8,835 nt of DNA, taken from Sphingobacteriales bacterium. GTDB taxonomy: Bacteria; Bacteroidota; Bacteroidia; Chitinophagales; Chitinophagaceae. The stretch covers positions 1-8,835 of the forward strand of contig CANJEF010000037.1 of NCBI GenBank assembly GCA_947472965.1. Reading direction: 5' to 3'. The notes beneath the pieces are model-generated. The model was not told the DNA's origin, searched no databases, and was given only the letters and a program-made list of their open reading frames with translations. The position numbers were made by a program, and so were the translations under genes. Numbering within the stretch: position 1 is the stretch's first letter; each line of letters starts with the position of its first letter. This document shows, in pieces, positions 1 to 4,681 of the stretch.

Positions 1-119
1 GCTGGAATAACCGTTGAACTAACGCTGTTAATTTTCAGTTGAGGTTTTGACTGGAAAGTATCCTTGCTGCAGCCCAATGCTAGCATTATTAAAAAAAGGT
101 ATGAAAAAGGTTTTGTCAT
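1..119 (-). CDS. Lipoprotein, N-terminal part only (runs off the left edge)
   Basis: Reading the minus strand from the ATG at 119 gives 39 open codons up to the window edge. The product begins MTKPFSYLFLIMLALGCSKD: one Lys near the start, a hydrophobic stretch at about residues 5-15, and a lipobox (LALGC) with the acceptor Cys at residue 17. This is a signal peptidase II type signal, so the mature protein should be lipid-anchored. The residues after the Cys (S-K-D) are polar and charged and loosely resemble the Lys/acidic signals that send Bacteroidota lipoproteins to the cell surface, but the match is incomplete. The mature part visible here (TFQSKPQLKINSVSS) shows no catalytic motif, and function cannot be assigned. 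A perfect -7 element lies 19 bp upstream of the ATG, supporting this start. The gene is divergent from the acyltransferase at 157. Confidence 0.78.
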   Translation of the reverse strand, partial: MTKPFSYLFLIMLALGCSKDTFQSKPQLKINSVSSTVIP

Positions 120-120
120 G

Positions 121-128
121 TAACTTTG
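121..128 (+). promoter_or_regulatory. Candidate -7 promoter element for the acyltransferase
   Basis: TAACTTTG is an exact match to the Bacteroidota -7 consensus TAnnTTTG. Transcription would start near 135, leaving a leader of about 20 nt before the TTG start at 157. No clear -33 TTG was found at the usual spacing, so this rests on the -7 element and its position. The element begins 2 bp outside the divergent lipoprotein start codon. Confidence 0.45.
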
Positions 129-137
129 TGATCAGTT

Positions 138-145
138 CAAAATTA
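138..145 (-). promoter_or_regulatory. Candidate -7 promoter element for the lipoprotein
   Basis: On the minus strand these bases read TAATTTTG, an exact TAnnTTTG match. It lies 19 bp upstream of the lipoprotein ATG at 119. Transcription would start near 131, which overlaps the plus-strand promoter, so the two divergent transcription units would share almost the same DNA. A -33 element was not evident. Confidence 0.45.
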
Positions 146-156
146 ACCGATTCAAA

Positions 157-1167
157 TTGAAAAACCTATTTGGAGGACCCGATTTTAAAGAAGATTTAAC
201 CGTTCATAACAAAACCCAATTTTTGGAGCAATCCTTGAGCCTTTTCAGGATACAAGCCGTTATGAACCCGGTTTATAGAGATTACGTTGCACATCTTGCC
301 ATAGAACCTGACAAAGTGAATTCTCTAGAGCAAATTCCGTTTTTACCTGTGAACTTCTTTAAAACCCATGTTTTAAAATGTGGAACTTTTGACCCTGAAG
401 TGATTTTTGAAAGCAGCGGAACAACATCCTCTGTGAATAGCAGGCATTTTGTAAAAGAAGTAGCATCATACCTTGAAAATGCTACAGATATTTTCAACAG
501 GTTTTATGGTTCACCTTCTGATTATTGCATTCTTGCATTGTTGCCTTCTTATCTAGAGCGGAATAATTCATCGCTTGTTTGCATGGTCGATCATTTTATC
601 AGGGAATCCGGCCATGCGCTTAGTGGCTTTTTTTTGCATGATTACGAAAAGCTATTTTCAACCCTATCAAAGTTGGAGCATGATAAACAGCCAACATTGC
701 TCTTTGGTGTTACATTCGCACTGTTGGATTTTGTAGAAAAGTATCAGATGAAATTGCATCACACCATCGTTTTGGAAACTGGTGGAATGAAAGGACGCCG
801 AAAAGAGATTACCAGAGCGGAAATGCATGTAATACTAAAACAACAGTTAGGCCTCGATTCCATCCATGCGGAGTATGGTATGACTGAGTTGTTATCACAG
901 GCTTATTCCTCGGGGGATGGTATCTTTAAGATGAATGACAAGATGAAAATTCTCTTACGTTCCCTCGATGATCCATTTGATATATGGACTTTTGAAAATG
1001 ATCGGCACCAAACGGGCGTGATCAATATAATTGACCTAGCTAACAGGGATAGCGTTTGTTTCATTGCTACAGAAGACCTTGGCCGCTTCACTCCCGATGG
1101 TGGTTTTGAGGTAGTTGGAAGACTCGATAACAGTGATATTCGCGGTTGCAGTCTTTTGAGCGTTTAG
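157..1167 (+). CDS. LuxE/PaaK-like acyl-protein synthetase (adenylate-forming acyltransferase)
   Basis: This 336-residue protein belongs to the adenylate-forming (ANL) superfamily, LuxE acyl-protein synthetase branch, whose members activate a carboxylic acid with ATP. Visible motifs in order: FESSGTTSS at 84-92 (phosphate-binding loop), LALLPSYLER at 126-135, ETGGMKGRRKE at 207-217, HAEYGMTELLSQAY at 237-250 (adenine/acyl-binding loop), ATEDLGR at 304-310 (ribose-binding Asp region), and GRLDNSDIRGCSLL at 321-334 (hinge). The protein ends soon after the hinge, as is usual for this compact family, so the large mobile C-terminal domain of acyl-CoA ligases is absent. The start is a TTG: the frame is open only back to 124 and holds no in-frame ATG or GTG before residue 36, and the N-terminus then has normal family length. 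No luciferase or fatty acid reductase gene is nearby, so the substrate is unknown and a bioluminescence role is not implied. The fold assignment is strong; the reaction is inferred from the family. Confidence 0.85.
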   Translation: MKNLFGGPDFKEDLTVHNKTQFLEQSLSLFRIQAVMNPVYRDYVAHLAIEPDKVNSLEQIPFLPVNFFKTHVLKCGTFDPEVIFESSGTTSSVNSRHFVKEVASYLENATDIFNRFYGSPSDYCILALLPSYLERNNSSLVCMVDHFIRESGHALSGFFLHDYEKLFSTLSKLEHDKQPTLLFGVTFALLDFVEKYQMKLHHTIVLETGGMKGRRKEITRAEMHVILKQQLGLDSIHAEYGMTELLSQAYSSGDGIFKMNDKMKILLRSLDDPFDIWTFENDRHQTGVINIIDLANRDSVCFIATEDLGRFTPDGGFEVVGRLDNSDIRGCSLLSV

Positions 1168-1217
1168 TTAAACAGTAAAAGCGATGGGTTGTTTTTTTAT
1201 TTAACTTGCCTTTCATC

Positions 1218-1385
1218 ATGGGAATACTAAAACAACTCGCCACATATCTTTATTTGCGCAAAAAAGATCCCGATACACCTGATTCCAGTTTTGTAAAGTA
1301 TATGCATGGAATCAATAGAATTTCGCTGCTGCTTTTTCTCTTTGCAATTGTAGTTATAGTCGTAAGACTTTTTCTTAAAAAGTGA
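1218..1385 (+). CDS. Small single-pass membrane protein, 55 residues
   Basis: An ATG at 1218 opens a 55-codon frame ending in TGA at 1383-1385. The product has a basic, polar N-terminal half (LRKKDPDTPDSS at about 14-25), then YMHGINRIS at 28-36, then one hydrophobic helix at about 37-53 (LLLFLFAIVVIVVRLFL) and a Lys-Lys end. The xxKKDPxxP...MHGINRIS pattern followed by one helix is one I associate with short Bacteroidota proteins of the DUF6728 type; that assignment is from memory and would need a profile search. Charge distribution suggests the N-terminus faces the cytoplasm. It follows the acyltransferase by 50 bp on the same strand, with only a weak promoter-like TAACTTGC at 1202-1209 between, so co-transcription is likely. 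Its stop codon abuts the lpxB stop codon on the other strand with no base between. It falls below common ORF length cut-offs. Confidence 0.7.
   Translation: MGILKQLATYLYLRKKDPDTPDSSFVKYMHGINRISLLLFLFAIVVIVVRLFLKK
1367..1383. terminator. AT-rich hairpin across the convergent gene junction
   Basis: ACTTTTT (1367-1373) and AAAAAGT (1377-1383) form a perfect 7-bp inverted repeat with a 3-nt loop. It lies in the last codons of the small membrane protein gene and just past the lpxB stop. Because the two genes meet with no spacer, this is the only visible candidate for ending transcription from either side. The stem is nearly all A-T and has no separate U-tract after it on the plus strand, so its strength as an intrinsic terminator is doubtful. 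Confidence 0.3.
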
Positions 1386-2516
1386 TTATTGCTTCAGTGT
1401 TAGATTTTGAATAATCTTAGCTGCTTTAGTTGATGCAGACCCCTCAGATGAAAGCAAGGTATGCAGATAATGAAATTCATTAATCATCGTTTCCCGCTCA
1501 ATGCCTGGGTTCAATATTTTTGCTAAGGCCGTTTTGATATTTTGCGAATTTAATTCATCCTGAATAAGTTCCTCTACTACTTTTTTCTTCATGATAAGGT
1601 TAACCAATGCGATGAAAGGAACTTTTATCAATCTTTTTCCAATGTGATAGGAGATGGCCGATCCCTTATAGCATACAACTTCAGGCACTTTGAACAGGGC
1701 TGTTTCAAGTGTTGCAGTTCCTGAAGTAACAAGCGCAGCATCCGCAATTGATAACAACGCATAGGTTTTATCTTTAACAACTTGCACGTTTGGATAAGAT
1801 GTTGTGTATGCGCTAATCAGCTCGTCGCTTAGTGAGCTGGCTTGTGCAAGTATAAAGTGTAGATCTGGAAATTCTTTTGTTGCTTCAAGCATGATAGGAA
1901 GCTTTTTCCTGATCTCCTGAATGCGTGATCCAGGAAGCAGTGCAACAATTTTTTTGTCTTGGCTTAATCCAAGTTCCCTTTTGAATTCTTCAGCACCAAA
2001 GGATTGCTTAAATCCATCAATAATTTCAATCAAGGGATGTCCTACATAGTCAACTGCATAATCGAATTTTTGATAAAATTCCTTTTCAAAAGGTAAAATA
2101 ACCATCATCTTGTCAACCACCTTTTTTATGGTATGAACCCTTTGTTCTTTCCAAGCCCATATTTGCGGAGAAATATAATAAGCTGTTTTAAATCCTTTTT
2201 TTTTGGCAAATGATGCCATAGGAAGATTGAAGCCGGGGTAATCAATAAAAACGACAACATCAGGGTTGAATTCTAAAAGATCTGCTTTGCAGAATTTCAT
2301 ATTTGATAGAATCGTTTTCAGATTCATCAGGACTTCTGAGAATCCCATAAATGCTAGATCCCTGTAGTGTTTTATTAATGTTGCTCCTTCTGCTTGCATC
2401 AAATCACCACCCCATGCACGTATTGTTGCATTGGGGTCGTTTTGCTTGATTGCCCTAATCAGCCTGCTTGCATGAAGATCGCCAGAAGCTTCACCAGCAA
2501 TCATATAATATCTCAT
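1386..2516 (-). CDS. lpxB: Lipid A disaccharide synthase
   Basis: This 376-residue GT19-family glycosyltransferase joins UDP-2,3-diacylglucosamine to lipid X (2,3-diacylglucosamine 1-phosphate), giving the tetraacyl disaccharide 1-phosphate of lipid A. It acts on the cytoplasmic side of the inner membrane. Diagnostic motifs are all present: GEASGD at 8-13, IDYPGFNL at 91-98, SPQIWAWK at 116-123, VGHPL at 158-162, LLPGSR at 193-198 and SGTATLE at 265-271. Length fits the family (about 370-390), so the gene is complete. The ATG at 2516 puts GEASGD at the expected distance from the N-terminus. The gene is last in a minus-strand operon after surE and a small membrane protein, 25 bp downstream of the latter with no terminator between. 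Its stop codon touches that of the convergent small gene at 1385. A lipid A gene shows the host makes LPS or LOS, as expected for Bacteroidota. Confidence 0.96.
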   Translation of the reverse strand: MRYYMIAGEASGDLHASRLIRAIKQNDPNATIRAWGGDLMQAEGATLIKHYRDLAFMGFSEVLMNLKTILSNMKFCKADLLEFNPDVVVFIDYPGFNLPMASFAKKKGFKTAYYISPQIWAWKEQRVHTIKKVVDKMMVILPFEKEFYQKFDYAVDYVGHPLIEIIDGFKQSFGAEEFKRELGLSQDKKIVALLPGSRIQEIRKKLPIMLEATKEFPDLHFILAQASSLSDELISAYTTSYPNVQVVKDKTYALLSIADAALVTSGTATLETALFKVPEVVCYKGSAISYHIGKRLIKVPFIALVNLIMKKKVVEELIQDELNSQNIKTALAKILNPGIERETMINEFHYLHTLLSSEGSASTKAAKIIQNLTLKQ

Positions 2517-2541
2517 GCGCTTTTTTATTTAGGGTGAAATC

Positions 2542-2841
2542 TTAACCAAAAAGTTTGAAGAAGAGTGCTGATACAGCATAAATTATTGTCACAACAAATA
2601 TGCCCTTTGCAGTTTTGTCGCGTAGACCATTGATGTATAAAGTGAAAATGACAATATTCATCAATAGGCAAGGAATGCTTAATGCCGTAACAAGTTGTTT
2701 ATTTGATTGTAATAAGTTCAAAAAATCATTGAAAGAGAAAAGGCTGAATTTCCAATAATAATATCCAAAGAAACTCAGTACTGGCATCACCAATCCGAGT
2801 AGAACCCCAAATGCATATTGATCCCGTTTGAATATTACCAT
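2542..2841 (-). CDS. Small three-helix membrane protein between surE and lpxB
   Basis: This 99-residue protein has a short basic N-terminus (MVIFKRDQYA) and three hydrophobic segments at about 10-30, 51-71 and 79-98. A polar loop with FNDFLNLLQSNKQ lies at about 37-49 and NGLRDKTAKG at 71-80 between helices 2 and 3. No catalytic motif or known family is recognised; similar short proteins occur beside surE in other Bacteroidota, as far as I recall. The ATG at 2841 lies 7 bp inside the surE reading frame (overlap 2835-2841), which suggests translational coupling to surE. lpxB starts 25 bp downstream. Placement before lpxB permits, but does not show, a link to envelope lipid synthesis. It is very probably a real gene; function is unknown. 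Confidence 0.8.
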   Translation of the reverse strand: MVIFKRDQYAFGVLLGLVMPVLSFFGYYYWKFSLFSFNDFLNLLQSNKQLVTALSIPCLLMNIVIFTLYINGLRDKTAKGIFVVTIIYAVSALFFKLFG

Positions 2842-3632
2842 GTGTATCTCTTTACGATTGATTCTTTTAACTGGTGGTTTGTGAGGTCGTATTGAATTGG
2901 AACAACACTAACGTAGTTGTGTTCAAGGGCCCACACATCAGTGTCTTTTCCTTTGTCAAAGTTCAAAAACTTTCCAGTAAGCCAATAATATTTTTTTGAA
3001 GAAGGATCTTTTCTTTCCTGAAATTCTTCATCATATTTTGCATAGGCTTGTCGGCAAACTTTAATGCCTTTGATAAGGCTTGCATCAATAGCTGGAATAT
3101 TCACATTCAGGCAAAGATGTTTGTCTGCTTTTTTAGAAAGTATCTGTTCCACAATTTTTCTCACATACATTTTTGCACCGTTGAAATCAGCTTCCAGGTT
3201 ATGATCCAAGAGCGAAAATCCAATGGCCGGGATGTTTTCAATGGATGCCTCAATAGCAGCACTCATGGTGCCAGAATAAATCACATTGATTGAATGATTA
3301 GCGCCGTGGTTGATGCCACTTAGACAAATATCCGGCTTTTTATGAAGTACTTTGTCGACCGCTAATTTTACACAATCAACTGGTGTTCCACTGCAACTCC
3401 ATGATTCAATGCCCTCAAAATGGTGTGTTTTGTGTAACCGGAGAGGAAATCCAATGGTAATAGCATGCCCCATGCCCGACTGCGGCTTGTCTGGCGCCAC
3501 AACAATTACCCTGCCAAGGTCTTTTACAGCATCAACCAAATGAGCTATACCTGGGGCGGTAATGCCATCATCATTGGTAATTAGGATGACAGGTTTTGTC
3601 TTTGCTTTTCCTTTCTTTACTCCCTTTTCCAT
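2835..3632 (-). CDS. surE: 5'/3'-nucleotidase SurE
   Basis: This 265-residue metal-dependent nucleotidase of the SurE family dephosphorylates nucleoside monophosphates in the cytoplasm. Family hallmarks: ITNDDGITAPG at 18-28 with the metal-binding Asp pair D21/D22, APDKPQSGMGHAIT at 46-59 with Ser52 as a likely metal ligand, SCSGTPVDCV at 79-88, LSGINHGAN at 104-112 with metal-binding Asn108, and YSGTMSAAIEA at 119-129. The gene is complete. The ATG at 3632 gives about 14 mostly Lys-rich residues before the first beta strand (VILITN), a little longer than many homologues; no later in-frame ATG precedes the DDG motif, so this start is preferred. It is first in the surE - membrane protein - lpxB operon and divergent from the S24 regulator, with a 142-bp AT-rich intergenic region. 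Confidence 0.95.
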   Translation of the reverse strand: MEKGVKKGKAKTKPVILITNDDGITAPGIAHLVDAVKDLGRVIVVAPDKPQSGMGHAITIGFPLRLHKTHHFEGIESWSCSGTPVDCVKLAVDKVLHKKPDICLSGINHGANHSINVIYSGTMSAAIEASIENIPAIGFSLLDHNLEADFNGAKMYVRKIVEQILSKKADKHLCLNVNIPAIDASLIKGIKVCRQAYAKYDEEFQERKDPSSKKYYWLTGKFLNFDKGKDTDVWALEHNYVSVVPIQYDLTNHQLKESIVKRYTW

Positions 3633-3648
3633 TCACAGAATTTGCCTG

Positions 3649-3656
3649 TAAAAGTA
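3649..3656 (-). promoter_or_regulatory. Possible -7 element for the surE-lpxB operon
   Basis: On the minus strand these bases read TACTTTTA, matching TAnnTTTG at seven of eight positions. They lie 16 bp upstream of the surE ATG, close to the spacing of the lipoprotein -7 element. No exact TAnnTTTG occurs on the minus strand in the 3633-3774 gap and no -33 element is clear, so this is a weak call. Confidence 0.25.
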
Positions 3657-3733
3657 GTACATATTTGCACCCCATATTTTGCTTCTATGGTTTTAAACCT
3701 TCTTTTCATAAAAAAAATTAGTAAAAATATTTT

Positions 3734-3756
3734 ATAAACTAAATAATTTAGTATAT
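3734..3756. promoter_or_regulatory. Palindromic candidate operator upstream of the S24 regulator
   Basis: ACTAAAT-A-ATTTAGT at 3738-3752 is a perfect 7-1-7 inverted repeat. It extends by a further 3 bp on each side (ATA/TAT) after one mismatch, giving 23 bp in all. The right arm repeats nearby: the hexamer TTAGTA occurs at 3718, 3748 and 3770, the last running into the ATG of the regulator. A second, weaker dyad CTAA-N5-TTAG lies at 3761-3773. A promoter-like TATATTGC (six of eight matches to TAnnTTTG) at 3752-3759 overlaps the palindrome edge, so a bound dimer would block it. Odd-length dyads of this size are typical binding sites of Xre/LexA-type dimers, so autoregulation is the natural inference. 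It could also affect surE, divergent and about 100 bp away. Confidence 0.55.
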
Positions 3757-3774
3757 TGCCCTAAATTTATTAGT

Positions 3775-4530
3775 ATGTCACAGTCATTTGCAGGACAAAA
3801 TCTTAAATACTTACGTAAGCTTAAGGGTTTTACGCAAGAAGAATTTGCGATGAAACTTCAAATCAAGCGTTCACTTTTGGGAGCATATGAAGAGGAACGT
3901 GCAGAACCCAGGATTGATGTGTTGGAACTTGTGAGTGATCACTTCAAAATTAGCCTTGATGAGTTGCTTCGCAAAGATCTTAGTGATACAAAAGGAGATT
4001 ATCTTGCAAAAAGGCGCATTCAAAAACTGGGCTCCGAGACAAACCTAATTCATTTTGTTCCAATGAAGGCCGCTGCAGGATACCTTGCCGGTTATGCTGA
4101 TGAGGAATTTATCGATGAACTTAACACGTTCACATTGCCTATGATGGGTAGTGGCCAATTCAGGGCATTTGAGATTATTGGCGATAGCATGCTTCCTACT
4201 CCAAGTGGGTCCATTATTGTTGGACAAAAGATGAATGGCCTGGATGATATAAAGCAACATGGAGCTTATATTGTTGTAAGTAGAAGCGAGGGAATCGTTT
4301 ATAAAAGGGTATCCAAAAACAACCGTTCAAAAAACAAGCTTACTCTAATAAGTGATAACCAACTATATCAACCATACGACATGAATGCAGAGGAAGTTAT
4401 CGAACTCTGGCAGGCACAAATGGTGATAACAAAAGTAACGCCACAACAGCGTTGGGATGTTGGTCAGCTTGCAAGTCTTGTTTCAAATCTTCAAGACCAA
4501 GTCAGTTCAATGAAGAAAAGAATGAATTGA
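3775..4530 (+). CDS. HTH (Xre)/S24 peptidase-like repressor, LexA/cI architecture
   Basis: This 251-residue cytoplasmic regulator has an Xre-type helix-turn-helix at about 8-66 (LKYLRKLKGFTQEEFAMKL with the second helices through DELL) and an S24/LexA-like domain at about 92-220. Autocleavage features are visible: an Ala-Gly bond at A101-G102 (KAAAGY), the nucleophile Ser138 in IIGDSMLP, and the likely general base Lys177 in IVYKRVS. The Gly-to-Ser distance (36) and Ser-to-Lys distance (39) fall within the range known for LexA, UmuD and lambda cI, so the protein is probably competent for self-cleavage. The last 25 residues (about 228-251, QLASLVSNLQDQVSSMKKRM) look like a short coiled coil and are not part of the core LexA fold. 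Its promoter region carries a palindrome that may be its own operator, and two hairpins follow the stop codon, so it is probably monocistronic. It could be an SOS-type or stress repressor or a domesticated phage repressor; no phage genes are nearby. Confidence 0.88.
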   Translation: MSQSFAGQNLKYLRKLKGFTQEEFAMKLQIKRSLLGAYEEERAEPRIDVLELVSDHFKISLDELLRKDLSDTKGDYLAKRRIQKLGSETNLIHFVPMKAAAGYLAGYADEEFIDELNTFTLPMMGSGQFRAFEIIGDSMLPTPSGSIIVGQKMNGLDDIKQHGAYIVVSRSEGIVYKRVSKNNRSKNKLTLISDNQLYQPYDMNAEEVIELWQAQMVITKVTPQQRWDVGQLASLVSNLQDQVSSMKKRMN

Positions 4531-4533
4531 ACA

Positions 4534-4557
4534 ATTGAGCCCCTGCCAAGGCTTAAT
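4534..4557 (+). terminator. Hairpin directly after the S24 regulator stop codon
   Basis: ATTGAGCC (4534-4541) pairs with GGCTTAAT (4550-4557): eight base pairs including one G-U, with an 8-nt loop (CCTGCCAA). It begins 4 nt after the stop codon. An AT-rich stretch follows but no U-run, so it may protect the 3' end or help termination rather than terminate alone. Confidence 0.4.
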
Positions 4558-4583
4558 ATTAATTTATGCACATTAAGTTGATA

Positions 4584-4615
4584 ACCTCCTTCTGAATGGG
4601 GAGGTCCATTTTTTT
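4584..4615 (+). terminator. Rho-independent terminator after the S24 regulator
   Basis: ACCTCC (4584-4589) pairs with GGAGGT (4600-4605); two G-U pairs can extend the stem to 8 bp and leave a 6-nt loop. A run of seven T follows after CCA (4609-4615). The GC-rich stem plus U-tract is a typical intrinsic terminator. It separates the regulator transcript from the topoisomerase operon. The stem is symmetric, but the T-run is only on the plus-strand side. Confidence 0.72.
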
Positions 4616-4622
4616 ATCTTTG
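4615..4622 (+). promoter_or_regulatory. Candidate -7 promoter element of the parE operon
   Basis: TATCTTTG is an exact TAnnTTTG match. It sits 59 bp before the parE ATG, predicting transcription from near 4629 and a leader of roughly 50 nt. Its first T is the last base of the terminator T-run, so the end of one unit and the promoter of the next are nested. The matching -33 position falls inside the terminator stem and shows no good TTG. Confidence 0.5.
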
Positions 4623-4681
4623 GTTCCCGCATAAAATTTCAATGATTTTACGGGTATCCTGATTTTCAAGTAATATAGCGC

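Noticed and set aside
1..42. Plus-strand frame ending in TGA at 40-42, a possible 3' end of an upstream gene
   Set aside because: It is antisense to the lipoprotein signal peptide region, which has a far stronger coding case with lipobox and promoter. Thirteen codons are not evidence.
1170..1197. Possible terminator after the acyltransferase (AAACA/TGTTT stem with T-run)
   Set aside because: The stem is 5 bp, AT-rich and has a 15-nt loop, too weak to call; the T7 run alone is common in this DNA.
3048..3543. Two plus-strand open frames of 81 and 63 codons
   Set aside because: Both are antisense to surE, whose motifs are complete; the products are low-quality Cys/His-rich shadows.
3689..3699. 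Inverted repeat GGTTT-T-AAACC in the surE/regulator gap
   Set aside because: Only 5-bp arms in AT-rich DNA, without repeated copies or overlap with a promoter-like element; likely chance.
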